A DNA stretch of 64,000 nucleotides from Dactylosporangium roseum. Its GTDB lineage: Bacteria; Actinomycetota; Actinomycetes; Mycobacteriales; Micromonosporaceae. Shown here in pieces: positions 1 to 6,904 of the stretch. A model generated the notes under the pieces. That model did no database searches, was not told the origin of the DNA, and saw only the letters and a list, made by a program, of their open reading frames with translations. Location: assembly GCF_025264685.1 (NCBI RefSeq), contig NZ_CP073721.1, positions 921,001-985,000 on the forward strand, in the 5' to 3' direction. Numbering within the stretch: position 1 is the first letter of the stretch; each line of letters starts with the position of its first letter. Both the position numbers and the translations under genes were made by a program.

Positions 1-246
1 GACCGTCCAGATCGGATCCTCGATCGCGGCCTGACGGACCAGCTTGGCGTAGCGGGCGTCACGGTCCGACGCCTTCTCGTAGAACGTGTCCTCGCCAACC
101 ATGTTGCTCACGGCCAGCAGGAAGAGTTCGGACTGGATGTCCCGGACGAACGCCGGAGCGCCCTCGTGGGTCACGCCCGGACCAGCCACGACGATCGGGC
201 CGGCGCCCTTCGCCGGCCTCGTTGCGGTGGAGTTGAACTTGCTCAC
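1..246 (-). CDS. rsr: TROVE-domain (Ro60/Rsr-like) RNA-binding protein, 5' part only
   Basis: The first 82 codons of a gene that runs off the left edge. The N-terminus reads MSKFNSTATRP, then a TROVE signature (ELFLLAVSNMVGEDTFYE, then RDARYAKLVRQAAIEDPIW). Ro60 proteins are HEAT-repeat rings that bind Y RNAs on the outer surface and misfolded or single-stranded RNA in the pore; bacterial versions work with RNases in RNA decay and stress recovery. The GTG start has a GGGAG ribosome site 8 bases upstream, which lies in one arm of a hairpin. Three Y-RNA-like genes lie directly upstream on the same strand, as expected for an Ro/Y-RNA locus. The RNA-gripping and von Willebrand-like domains would be outside the window. 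Family call is firm; integrity of the rest is unknown. Confidence 0.5.
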   Translation of the reverse strand, partial: MSKFNSTATRPAKGAGPIVVAGPGVTHEGAPAFVRDIQSELFLLAVSNMVGEDTFYEKASDRDARYAKLVRQAAIEDPIWTV

Positions 247-251
247 GGAAA

Positions 252-280
252 CGGCTCCCATCCGGATGTGGAGGGAGCCG
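252..280 (-). promoter_or_regulatory. Hairpin that buries the TROVE gene ribosome-binding site
   Basis: An 8-bp inverted repeat (CGGCTCCC at 252-259, GGGAGCCG at 273-280) with a 13-base loop. Read on the minus strand, the downstream arm contains the GGGAG Shine-Dalgarno of the TROVE gene. It could limit translation of the Ro protein or form the 3' boundary of the last Y RNA. The pairing is seen; any regulatory role is inference. Confidence 0.5.
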
Positions 281-285
281 CAGGC

Positions 286-435
286 CAGATGTGATGCCCG
301 AGATCAAGTCGGTCCGGCGGTCGTTTGGTGCTCTGCCAGTTGAGCTACCTCGACAAGTCGAGGACGGGACTCGAACCCGCAACCACCCCATTAACAGTGG
401 AAGAACTCCGAACCTGCGCACCGGGCATCCATCTG
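286..435 (-). ncRNA. yrlA: YrlA-like Y RNA 1 with circularly permuted tRNA module
   Basis: The two ends pair: CAGATG (430-435) with CATCTG (286-291), then GATGCCCG with CGGGCATC, separated by one bulged A. This matches the bulged terminal helix that Ro proteins bind. Just inside are GTGCGCAGG and CTTGATCT, the latter close to the conserved 3' motif of Y RNAs. The interior is a permuted tRNA: a T arm with TTCGAGT loop (364-380), then a 7-bp acceptor-like stem closed by only two bases (CCTCGAC-TT-GTCGAGG, 348-363), then the tRNA 8-9 bases TA, then a D arm (GCTC/GAGC, 330-345) with GG in its loop. Bacterial YrlA RNAs are known to have this tRNA-mimicking module. It lies directly upstream of the TROVE gene. 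Exact ends are estimated. Confidence 0.5.
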
Positions 436-444
436 AAGTTGTGA

Positions 445-583
445 CTCCCCGAGATCAAGTCGGCTGACGGTGTGCCACACGCCATGTGGCTGGCGAGCCG
501 CGAACCTTGCGGAGCGGCTGCCCGGACTCGAACCGGATTCTTGTGAAGGAAGAAGTAACCGTCGAAGCCTGCGCACCGGGGAG
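445..583 (-). ncRNA. yrlA: YrlA-like Y RNA 2 with tRNA-like module
   Basis: Terminal helix CTCCCCG (577-583) with CGGGGAG (445-451), with the same inner motifs as RNA 1: GTGCGCAGG on the 5' side and CTTGATCT on the 3' side. Inside, in permuted order, are a T arm with TTCGAGT loop (521-537), an acceptor-like hairpin AGCCGC/GCGGCT (496-519) and a D arm GCCA/TGGC (481-494). The acceptor-like hairpin has a longer loop than in RNA 1. The outer extension of the Ro-binding helix pairs poorly here, so the mature 5' end is uncertain. Only 9 bases separate it from RNA 1, so the two are probably processed from one transcript. Confidence 0.5.
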
Positions 584-597
584 GTGCATATCGAGTT

Positions 598-674
598 GTG
601 GCCGCCGAGATCAGAGCGGACCCGGTCTTTTTCATGCCAGAGAAGTATCCGAGCCCTTCGCACCGGCGGCGCAC
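598..674 (-). ncRNA. Short Y-RNA-like RNA 3, without tRNA module
   Basis: Terminal helix GTG-C-GCCGCCG (664-674) with CGGCGGC-CAC (598-607), with a single bulged C on the 5' strand, the hallmark of Y-RNA stems. The inner motifs GTGCGAAGG and CTGATCT match those of RNAs 1 and 2. The loop has no TTCGA T arm, so this resembles a simple Y RNA of about 77 bases. A good promoter ends just before its 5' end, so this is probably the first RNA of the array. Confidence 0.5.
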
Positions 675-679
675 CATCG

Positions 680-708
680 ACGGTACACCGTGCGGATCCC
701 GTTGTTAA
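680..708 (-). promoter_or_regulatory. Promoter of the Y-RNA array
   Basis: A -35 box TTAACA (703-708), a 17-bp spacer and a -10 box TACCGT (680-685) on the minus strand place the start near 672-674, exactly where the 5' strand of Y RNA 3 begins. It lies between the end of the upstream protein gene and the array. This may allow expression of the RNAs and the Ro protein apart from the early operon, for example in the lysogen. Confidence 0.5.
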
Positions 709-720
709 ACCGGATTTGGG

Positions 721-1440
721 CTACGCCGCAGGTTTGTCCGAACGGCGGATCCCGTTGCGCCGCACCGTAGTTGCGACCTCACTGGTCCATGCGGCGTACT
801 CGTCCTCGGTGAGCAGGCCCTTGCACGTCGGGATCGCGCACTCGGACGCATAGTCGGAGCCGGGTACCCGCCATAGGGTCGCCGCGCCACAACGCTTGCA
901 CGGCACGCCGTCGAGGTATTCCGGGCGAGGGTCGACCAATCCGAGCTGGGCGCGGAGCGCGCCGTGGACGCGGCGGACGTCCTCGAAACACTCATCGACG
1001 GCCGGGTGCGCGTCCATCGCGTCGTCTGCCCGGCGCAGCAGCCACGCCGCCAGCACCGGAACGGACGGCTCCGGGAGACGCTCCAAGCCGCCGCGCGCCT
1101 CCCGCCAGTCCCGCACCCAGAAATCGAGCACGCTGGCCACCGACTCGTAGCCCACCTGGTCCTCGCCCAGCAGCCACACGTGCCTCGCCGGGCCGGTCAG
1201 GTCCAGCGGGTCGACCCGGATCGGCAACGGCCGCTCCTTGGAGCCCGACACCCTGCCGCCGGCACGCTGACCGGCGATGCCCGACGGCTCCTCGGCGAGC
1301 AGTTGGGCGTGCAGGTCCGGGATCTCCACCAGCCAGGTGCGGAACCTCGACCTGCACACGCCACACAACTGCGGGGTGTGCGGATCTCTGCGCCAGCACG
1401 CGGGGCACGAGCCGGAGGGCTCGTCCTGGTCAACGGTCAA
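721..1440 (-). CDS. Phage protein with paired Cys motifs, function unknown
   Basis: A 239-residue protein. I chose the TTG at 1440 because a strong GGGGAGG site lies 6 bases upstream and it overlaps the stop of the preceding gene; the longer upstream frame is non-native. The N-terminal third has CPACW then CGVCRSRF, and the C-terminal end has CKRCG then CAIPTC, so two zinc-ribbon-like pairs bracket a helical middle. This is the last protein gene before the Y-RNA promoter. Not recognised further. Confidence 0.5.
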   Translation of the reverse strand: MTVDQDEPSGSCPACWRRDPHTPQLCGVCRSRFRTWLVEIPDLHAQLLAEEPSGIAGQRAGGRVSGSKERPLPIRVDPLDLTGPARHVWLLGEDQVGYESVASVLDFWVRDWREARGGLERLPEPSVPVLAAWLLRRADDAMDAHPAVDECFEDVRRVHGALRAQLGLVDPRPEYLDGVPCKRCGAATLWRVPGSDYASECAIPTCKGLLTEDEYAAWTSEVATTVRRNGIRRSDKPAA

Positions 1441-1708
1441 CGGGAACCTCCCCGAGCCAGAACGCGGCAGCACGCTCAACCTCTCCGTGGAGCACCTCGA
1501 ACTGCATCCAGGCGAGGGCCTTGCTGCCGGCCGCCTCGTAGTCGGCGAGAAGCGCCCGGTCGCGTGCGACGAGCCGGAGCGCCGCCTCGCCCACGACCTG
1601 GTCATCGAACAGCCACACGTGGCCCATGTCCTGCACGTCCGTCTCGGCCTCGTCGAGAGCGCGCCGAAGACGATGGGCAAGCGGTGGGGTGTCGGACTCA
1701 TCCGGCAT
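1430..1708 (-). CDS. Small acidic phage protein
   Basis: 92 residues starting MPDESDTPPLAHRL, mostly helical, rich in Asp, Glu and Leu, with no Cys. Its stop overlaps the start of the next gene and its own start overlaps the DUF6221 gene by 11 bases, as usual in this operon. No family recognised. Confidence 0.5.
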   Translation of the reverse strand: MPDESDTPPLAHRLRRALDEAETDVQDMGHVWLFDDQVVGEAALRLVARDRALLADYEAAGSKALAWMQFEVLHGEVERAAAFWLGEVPVDR

Positions 1709-2225
1709 GATCTTGCTCCTCCTCGGGAAGCCATTCGGAACTGAAAGCGGGATGGTCAGACCACACTGCGCCGAGCATCCGCAGCAGATACGCCGGGTAC
1801 TCCACCGTCTCGTCATCGGAGAGCCCCTCCCGGCAGTACTGCAACAGTGCGCGGTGGAGGGCAACATCGCGGAGCACTCGGGCAGGATCGTGACGGGCGA
1901 TGTGGGCGCCGTCAGCCGTGCGCAACTCCTCGCTCTCGGCGATCTTCACCGGAAGTGTGTTGCCGGGGCCACCCCAACTGAGCTGCCACTCCTCAACAGT
2001 CCGCAGCACCACCGCCCGCGACCACTGGCCGTCATAGCCGCCCATGAACGGCTCCAACGGGTCAGGCTGCACGGGTTCCCACCGGTCGCCGACGGCCCAT
2101 GTCCAGTGCACCCCGCCAGCAACCGGCGCTCCTCCGTCCTCGGCGTTGCGAGGTGCGCTCGCGGCCTTCGCCCACAGCTCGTCCTCGGTGATCCGGTCGA
2201 TGATGAACTCCACCAGATCAGTCAT
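1698..2225 (-). CDS. DUF6221-family phage protein
   Basis: 175 residues. The MTDLVEFIIDRITEDE opening and the HIARHDPARVLRDVALHRALL motif near residue 110 are typical of DUF6221 proteins, common in actinophages and actinobacterial prophages with no known function. The C-terminus again has a proline/acidic tail. Start ATG at 2225. Family call is from motif memory. Confidence 0.5.
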   Translation of the reverse strand: MTDLVEFIIDRITEDELWAKAASAPRNAEDGGAPVAGGVHWTWAVGDRWEPVQPDPLEPFMGGYDGQWSRAVVLRTVEEWQLSWGGPGNTLPVKIAESEELRTADGAHIARHDPARVLRDVALHRALLQYCREGLSDDETVEYPAYLLRMLGAVWSDHPAFSSEWLPEEEQDHAG

Positions 2226-2231
2226 CAGTCC

Positions 2232-2414
2232 TCATCCCTCTCCGGCAGATCCGCACCCAGCGGGGACGTAGCTGACGGTGACCGTCTCGGGCACGTCCCC
2301 GAAGCCGGCGCGTGCCGCAGCCCCACGGACGTCGGGGATGTCGTAGTCGCCGCTGGCCTCTCGTTCGATACGCTCACTGGCCTCGGCGAGCATGCGGTTC
2401 AGCTCATCACTCAT
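2232..2414 (-). CDS. Small phage protein
   Basis: 60 residues from ATG 2414 (MSDELNRMLAEASERIE), an amphipathic helix followed by a flexible Gly-rich tail. It overlaps the upstream gene by 4 bases. Function unknown. Confidence 0.5.
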   Translation of the reverse strand: MSDELNRMLAEASERIEREASGDYDIPDVRGAAARAGFGDVPETVTVSYVPAGCGSAGEG

Positions 2415-2797
2415 TGGGAACGCTCCCGTCCGTTCGTCTCTGGCTGCTCCTCGACCCACGGGCCGAGCACCCGCTTGCGGAACTGGACGCGGTACTGCGG
2501 GTCGTCGGTATAGGCGCTGACCAGATAGCGCAGCGCCGCTTCGTCGAGGATCCGGTTCTCTGGACCCCACGTGTTCACATGGCCTGTCGGGATGTCGGTG
2601 ATCCGTACCTGCCACTGCTCGGAGCCTTGCGGGGGGAGACGTCCAGAGGCAGCGAGAGCGGCGAGGACGTCACGGGCTGCGGCGCTGCGATCGGCGGGGA
2701 GCCAGTAGTCGGCGCCGATCGCGCGGGCGACGAGCGCGACGTCTTCGTCGGTGTACGGCCTGTCGGCCGAGAGGTCAGGCACGCTCCGTAACTCCAT
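2411..2797 (-). CDS. Phage protein, function unknown
   Basis: 128 residues, starting MELRSVPDLSADRPYTDED. A helical N-terminal half with Ala-rich stretches (AARDVLAALAASGRLPP) is followed by a segment with several aromatic residues. Overlaps its neighbours at both ends. No family recognised. Confidence 0.5.
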   Translation of the reverse strand: MELRSVPDLSADRPYTDEDVALVARAIGADYWLPADRSAAARDVLAALAASGRLPPQGSEQWQVRITDIPTGHVNTWGPENRILDEAALRYLVSAYTDDPQYRVQFRKRVLGPWVEEQPETNGRERSQ

Positions 2798-3110
2798 CCA
2801 TATCGGTGCGATCTACCGCAGTAGCCGCGAATTTTCGATTGCCCGCCCGTGGCACACCCTGACCCCGACTCCGCTGTGTCATCGGATCCACCCCGACGAC
2901 CAGCGCCACCGTGAAGCCGAACGCCCCGGCCCACTCCCGCAGGCTGCTCAACGTCGGGTCGCTGGCGCCTGACTCCCACTGCCAGATGGACTGGTAGGTC
3001 TGCCGGTCGATCTTCTCGGCGAGCCCTTGCAAGGTCAGACCCCGCCGCTCCCGCTCGGCCTTGAGCGCGTCGAGGATCGGGTCACCCGTCGGCGGGCGTC
3101 GTCTAGGCAT
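2775..3110 (-). CDS. Cro/CI-type helix-turn-helix regulator
   Basis: 111 residues. Residues 12-65 form a lambda-repressor-like HTH: RGLTLQGLAEKID, then QSIWQWESGASDPTLSSLREWAGAFG, with the recognition helix around YQSIWQWE. The remaining 40 residues are a basic tail. One of several DNA-binding proteins in the early operon; it may act as an antirepressor or late-switch protein, but the sequence shows only the DNA-binding fold. Confidence 0.5.
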   Translation of the reverse strand: MPRRRPPTGDPILDALKAERERRGLTLQGLAEKIDRQTYQSIWQWESGASDPTLSSLREWAGAFGFTVALVVGVDPMTQRSRGQGVPRAGNRKFAATAVDRTDMDGVTERA

Positions 3111-3324
3111 CCGTTCGCCTCTCCGGTACCTCGGGAAGCGCCGAGCGGGCCGACCGCTTCAGCTCGTCCAGCGCCCGGCGGGTCGCGCACGGCCAACCCT
3201 GCCCGCACTGCTCGCAGGTGACGTCGATCAGGGAGCCACCCATCGACCACATCTCCCGAGGCGTGTGATTCCGGTCGGCCATCTCCCGGACATACGGATC
3301 GGACAGCTCGAGTTGCCAGCTCAC
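3103..3324 (-). CDS. Small Cys-containing phage protein
   Basis: 73 residues from GTG 3324, whose GTGA overlaps the upstream stop; an ATG at 3345 is possible but less well spaced. It contains CEQCGQGWPC, a possible zinc-binding loop, followed by a helical basic tail. Function unknown. Confidence 0.5.
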   Translation of the reverse strand: MSWQLELSDPYVREMADRNHTPREMWSMGGSLIDVTCEQCGQGWPCATRRALDELKRSARSALPEVPERRTDA

Positions 3325-3719
3325 CGGAACCACCTCTTCCACCACGGGGTACGCTCAGACGTAGCTGCGGGGACACGCCCCGGGCGTCCCGCCTCCAGCC
3401 CGGCCTCAGTGCCGGGCTGTTGTGCGTCCGGGCTGGGGTCCAAAAGCTCATCGACAGGAGGTGAGACGGGCTCCGGGTCGCCGTAGAGCGCGCGGTACGT
3501 CTCGGCGGAGAGCCGGAGCGGACGTGGCCGGGCCTTGATTGGTTGCCACCCCTTCTCGATGCCGCTCTTGCCCCGAAGGCGCTGCGCAGTCCAGTTCTGC
3601 TGGCAGATCTCCCCACAGAAGTCACCAGAGGGGTCGTCGGCGCTCAGGTCGATGTGGCAGTACGCACACGAGGAGACGTCGGCGAGGGTGGCGTCTATCT
3701 GGTTGAGAATGTCGGTCAC
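3321..3719 (-). CDS. Zinc-finger-like phage protein
   Basis: 132 residues. Residues 18-40 carry CAYCHIDL and FCGEICQQNW, a treble-clef-like Cys pattern also seen in small phage proteins that bind nucleic acid. The C-terminal half is proline-rich and ends in a basic tryptophan motif WWKRWF. Function not known. Confidence 0.5.
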   Translation of the reverse strand: MTDILNQIDATLADVSSCAYCHIDLSADDPSGDFCGEICQQNWTAQRLRGKSGIEKGWQPIKARPRPLRLSAETYRALYGDPEPVSPPVDELLDPSPDAQQPGTEAGLEAGRPGRVPAATSERTPWWKRWFR

Positions 3720-3910
3720 GGCGTGTCTCCAGCCCTCATGTGCGAAACCTGCCGGTCGGCGACGAGGAGCAGCGCGGCGAGGATCTCTTCGTGGGTCAGG
3801 TCAGGGTGGTCGTCGAGGGTCGACGCGAGCGCGCGGGTGACCCGCATCCGCACCACCGCCACGCGTCCTTCGGATGCCTGCTGTTCGGCGGTGATCCGGC
3901 GTCTAGTCAC
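3716..3910 (-). CDS. Small basic phage protein
   Basis: 64 residues from GTG 3910, overlapping the upstream stop (GTGACTAG). Starts VTRRRITAEQQ and is followed by a helical, mostly hydrophilic segment. No family recognised. Confidence 0.5.
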   Translation of the reverse strand: MTRRRITAEQQASEGRVAVVRMRVTRALASTLDDHPDLTHEEILAALLLVADRQVSHMRAGDTP

Positions 3911-4241
3911 GGTCGTCCGCCTCGGTGAGGAACGTGATGAACGACCACTCCGGCATCGCCGGATGGCCCTCCGTCTCGCCGACCTCCTCGGTGAGTACCA
4001 CGGGGAAGCCGCGCGCCATGCCGACCAGTTCGAGCTGCTTGAGCAAGTTGGTTCGTACGGTCGTGCGGTACCGGTCAGCTCCACATGAGCGGGCCGTGGC
4101 GAGAGCCTGGTCGATCATGCCGACTGACACGCCAGCAACGAACGTGTCATCGTCGTATGGTCCACCCTTCGACGTGACGCAGATGAACGGGTACAGCAGG
4201 TCGTAGCCTTCGTCTTCGGGCTGGTCTAGCGGGTCAGTCAT
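3903..4241 (-). CDS. Phage protein, function unknown
   Basis: 112 residues from ATG 4241 (MTDPLDQPEDEGYDLLYP). Alternating beta and helical segments, with VVLTEEVGETEGHPAMPEW near the end. It overlaps both neighbours. Not recognised. Confidence 0.5.
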   Translation of the reverse strand: MTDPLDQPEDEGYDLLYPFICVTSKGGPYDDDTFVAGVSVGMIDQALATARSCGADRYRTTVRTNLLKQLELVGMARGFPVVLTEEVGETEGHPAMPEWSFITFLTEADDRD

Positions 4242-4512
4242 GGTGTTCTCCGTTGCTGACACCGAGCTGCTCGGCGGCAAGCTTCCCGATGCCTGCCTCG
4301 GTCAGGTGGATCGCGTAGTACCCCTCGGGCTTGGCCAGTCCGCGCTCGATCAGCCAGTCGACGTCGTGCAGCCGGTATCCCTGCGGGACGGTGTCGTCGT
4401 ACACGTACCAGTGGTCGTCACCGATCGACGAAATCTCGCCGTCGCCGATCAGGCGCAGCAGCGTGTGCACGTGGCCCTGCTGGGCCTTCTTCCGGTCCTC
4501 AACGGTCGCCAT
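4234..4512 (-). CDS. Small phage protein, possible winged helix
   Basis: 92 residues. The pattern of helices followed by YRLHDVDWLIERGLAKPEGYYAIHLTEAG resembles a small winged-helix DNA-binding fold in which the wing is the YYAIHLT strand. No operator or partner can be assigned. Confidence 0.5.
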   Translation of the reverse strand: MATVEDRKKAQQGHVHTLLRLIGDGEISSIGDDHWYVYDDTVPQGYRLHDVDWLIERGLAKPEGYYAIHLTEAGIGKLAAEQLGVSNGEHHD

Positions 4513-4936
4513 GGGGGTCTCCTTCGGTGATACCGAGCTGCTCGGCGGGGTCGAGGTAGCGCCATTCGATGCGGGTCACCCACGCGTCGGGCTGCACGTT
4601 CATCTGCTCGCAGAACCACGCCACCCACGCCTGCGGGGTCGGCTGGCCGGTGTCGGTGTAGTGCTCCTCGAACCGCGCGGGGTCGACGCCTTCGGCGTAT
4701 ACGTCGTCGTCGGTGATGTCCCAGAGCCGTTCGCGGCGGACCGAGACGACCTCGACCTCGGCGATCCGGACGAGCGGTTCCACAGTCCCGTCGGCGTGCT
4801 TGCGGCCCATAACCTTGCGGCACAAGGTCAGCCGTGTTCCCGGTGTCAGGTTCGCCCACCCGAGCCGCCGGGTGACCGTCTTTCGGCGTTCGCGCACTGC
4901 CTGCTCAGTCAAGGCGACCGACATCAGCCTGCTCAC
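4499..4936 (-). CDS. ASCH-domain phage protein
   Basis: 145 residues from GTG 4936. The motif TEQAVRERRKTVTRRLGW, then PGTRLTLCRKVMGRK, then EVEVVSVRRERL and ITDDDVYAEG is the usual layout of ASCH (ASC-1 homology) proteins in actinophages. ASCH folds are PUA-like barrels thought to bind RNA or modified nucleic acid. In the same operon as a Ro-type RNA-binding protein. Start chosen for the GTGA overlap with the upstream gene. Confidence 0.5.
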   Translation of the reverse strand: MSRLMSVALTEQAVRERRKTVTRRLGWANLTPGTRLTLCRKVMGRKHADGTVEPLVRIAEVEVVSVRRERLWDITDDDVYAEGVDPARFEEHYTDTGQPTPQAWVAWFCEQMNVQPDAWVTRIEWRYLDPAEQLGITEGDPHGDR

Positions 4937-5166
4937 GATGCCTCCTGGATGCCGAGTTGCTCGGCGATGGTCCGCAGCTCGTCGCACGGATGGTTCACAG
5001 CCGGTCCGCAGGTCGCGCACACGCGATGCGTCTCCGGCGAGCGGCATGCGCCCCATGCGCAGGGCACCGGTTGGTGGCGCTCGACGACGGCACGGAGGGC
5101 GCGATCAACCGGTCCGTCGAAGTGGGCGATCTCGTCGGTGATCTGCTGGTGGAGATCAGCGGGCAT
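4933..5166 (-). CDS. Small Cys-rich phage protein
   Basis: 77 residues from ATG 5166 (MPADLHQQITDEIAHFD). The middle has CAWGACRSPETHRVCATCG, a likely zinc-binding knuckle, and it ends in a helix. Function unknown. Confidence 0.5.
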   Translation of the reverse strand: MPADLHQQITDEIAHFDGPVDRALRAVVERHQPVPCAWGACRSPETHRVCATCGPAVNHPCDELRTIAEQLGIQEAS

Positions 5167-5344
5167 CGCGCACCTCCTGCCGCTCATCGTCGATTTCCCA
5201 GAAATCCGCATCGTCGGCGCGACCGACCGCGTCCCAGCACGCCTTGCACGCCCCGCCGTACGGGTCCTCTGTCGTACTGCCGCAGCCCTGCGAGCACCAG
5301 GCGAAGTCGACGCCCTCAGGGACGTCTGCGTACCAGCTAGGCAT
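5156..5344 (-). CDS. Small zinc-ribbon-like phage protein
   Basis: 62 residues with CSQGCGS and CKACWD, a compact four-cysteine ribbon, followed by an acidic/basic tail. Overlaps its neighbours by about 10 bases on each side. Function unknown. Confidence 0.5.
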   Translation of the reverse strand: MPSWYADVPEGVDFAWCSQGCGSTTEDPYGGACKACWDAVGRADDADFWEIDDERQEVRDAR

Positions 5345-5582
5345 CGGTGCGGTCTCCTCCGGGATGCTCGACGTCGACGGCGGTAGCCAGCACGAGCCTG
5401 CGCCCGAGCACGCTGAGGATGCGGTCGACGATGTTCGCGCTGGCGCCGACCTTCAGGTGCAGGATCTGGGAGAGGTGCTTCTCGGTGATCCCGGCCTCGG
5501 CGGCTACCTCCAGTTGGCGCATGCCGGACGCGCGGATCTCCAGCCAGAGCAGCTCAGCCAGTGCCTCCCTGGTGCTAGCCAC
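5337..5582 (-). CDS. Helix-turn-helix (Cro/CI-type) protein
   Basis: 81 residues. MRQLEVAAEAGITEKHLSQILHLKVGAS at about 21-48 is a clear HTH with recognition helix TEKHLSQIL. Short proteins of this form are usually dimeric DNA-binding regulators or antitoxins. The second HTH protein in this part of the operon. Confidence 0.5.
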   Translation of the reverse strand: MASTREALAELLWLEIRASGMRQLEVAAEAGITEKHLSQILHLKVGASANIVDRILSVLGRRLVLATAVDVEHPGGDRTDA

Positions 5583-5802
5583 GTCGCCACCACGCCATCC
5601 AGCGCTCGTTGACCTGCTTCTGGGTCAGCAACTCGTCGGTGATGACGATGCCGTACTCGTCCGCACCGGTGTCGGCGGCGTGGATGCGCAGCATGGCTCC
5701 TCTGCGCACGGCGCCGTTGAGCGACATGTTCGAGACGATGCGGTCCAGTTCGTCGATGTCGGGCTGGCCCCGCCAGTCCCACGACATGCCCTCGGCGGCC
5801 AT
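5575..5802 (-). CDS. Small phage protein
   Basis: 75 residues from ATG 5802 (MAAEGMSWDWRG). Contains a short beta segment and the charged motif TQKQVNERWMAWWRRG at the end. Function unknown; position suggests early expression. Confidence 0.5.
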   Translation of the reverse strand: MAAEGMSWDWRGQPDIDELDRIVSNMSLNGAVRRGAMLRIHAADTGADEYGIVITDELLTQKQVNERWMAWWRRG

Positions 5803-6512
5803 CAGGCGCTCCCCTCGGGCTGCTCGGCGTACACGCATCCGTCGCGGTAGGTGTGCTCCCGGCCACAGGTGTCGTCTCGCCGCCAGCGTGGCGCGGCCGG
5901 GTCGCACTCTTCACAGTCGCAGCCACGGAGGTGGCCGCGGTCGTTGAGCGCCGAGTGGGGCTCGGGCTCCTCGGCGGAGATGGGCTCCCGCCAGAGCCAT
6001 GTCGCGTCGTCCCATGTGCGACCTGACGGCGTTACCGTCTCCAACTCGACGTGGACTCGCCCTGCCGAGAACCTCCACAGCTCGGCGATGCCACGCTCTT
6101 CGGCGAGGCGTGCGAAACAGGGCGGGCAGACAATGCCGTCGAACTCCTCCTCGCCGTTGATCGAGCCGCCCCGCATGACCGAATTCCACAGCGGGGACGG
6201 TGCAGACCATGCGATGTTCGGGCCGCCGCAGCGGTGGCAGATCGCTTCCGGGCGCGCGGGCTCGGGCTGCTCGGCGGGCCCGGTCGGCTTCGCGGTGCAG
6301 ATCTTGCAGCGCTGCGGCGGCGCGCCCTCGGTGTCGGCGGAGCACATGCAGCACCACCAGTCGGTGAGCCCTTCCGGGTGCCAGCAGTGGCCGTACGCCT
6401 TCCGGCAGGCACGCTCGGCCTGCCACTGGATCCACCACGAGCCGCGTAGCGGCCGGGCGACGTCCCAGATGCCGGGCGCGACCTGCGCCTTGGTGCTGTG
6501 GTGGTCAGCCAT
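5802..6512 (-). CDS. Cys-rich phage protein, several zinc-binding pairs
   Basis: 236 residues. At least four Cys pairs: CCMC (with WWC before it), CKIC, CHRCG, CPPC, and CDCEEC near the C-terminus. The spacing suggests several small zinc ribbons strung along a flexible chain. Such proteins in actinophages are uncharacterised. ATG/TGA overlap with the next gene. Confidence 0.5.
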   Translation of the reverse strand: MADHHSTKAQVAPGIWDVARPLRGSWWIQWQAERACRKAYGHCWHPEGLTDWWCCMCSADTEGAPPQRCKICTAKPTGPAEQPEPARPEAICHRCGGPNIAWSAPSPLWNSVMRGGSINGEEEFDGIVCPPCFARLAEERGIAELWRFSAGRVHVELETVTPSGRTWDDATWLWREPISAEEPEPHSALNDRGHLRGCDCEECDPAAPRWRRDDTCGREHTYRDGCVYAEQPEGSA

Positions 6513-6687
6513 CGAACCGTCCTCGCTTCACAGCAGCGACGAAGGCCGCGAACGCCTCCACGTCGAACGTCACCCTGTCGCCGCCGTCCTTGGTGTCTCG
6601 GACCGTGACCTTGTCGGTGAGCGTCACCTGGACGCAGGCGGAGGAGGCGCATCGGGTGGAGATGGTGGGCTGGTTGGGTGTGAGCAT
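6505..6687 (-). CDS. DUF397-domain protein
   Basis: 60 residues. The core CVQVTLTDKVTVRDTKDGG followed by VTFDVEAFAAFVAAVKRGRFDG matches DUF397, a short domain widespread in actinomycetes. DUF397 genes usually sit beside Cro/CI-type regulators of the WhiJ kind, and two such HTH genes are in this operon (2775-3110 and 5337-5582). The usual leading W-R-K-S-S motif is degenerate. Likely a regulatory partner. Confidence 0.5.
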   Translation of the reverse strand: MLTPNQPTISTRCASSACVQVTLTDKVTVRDTKDGGDRVTFDVEAFAAFVAAVKRGRFDG

Positions 6688-6688
6688 T

Positions 6689-6904
6689 TCAGGACTCCTC
6701 GGTACTCATGGACGTGACGGTGTAGTTCCAGCGCTGGGTCGAACGTGCGTGGATGCCGCAGGCGAGGCCGTTGACGTTGAACGGGCAGCCGGCCTCGACC
6801 GTGAACTTGGCCCGCTTCCCGCAGATCTGCGCCACACCGAGAGTGCCGGTCATCTGGCCGCACCCGGTCGCGTTGCGGAACTTGTCGTAGGGGTCGTAGG
6901 GCAT
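6689..6904 (-). CDS. Small Cys-containing phage protein
   Basis: 71 residues from ATG 6904. The motifs CGQM, CGKRAKFTVEAGCPF and CGIHA give four spaced cysteines with a His, likely metal-binding. Function unknown. Confidence 0.5.
   Translation of the reverse strand: MPYDPYDKFRNATGCGQMTGTLGVAQICGKRAKFTVEAGCPFNVNGLACGIHARSTQRWNYTVTSMSTEES

Noticed and set aside
286..583. Ordinary tRNA genes in the Y-RNA region
   Set aside because: The T arm comes before the acceptor and D arm, there is no normal 5' acceptor start or usable anticodon arm, and the ends pair as Ro-binding stems instead.
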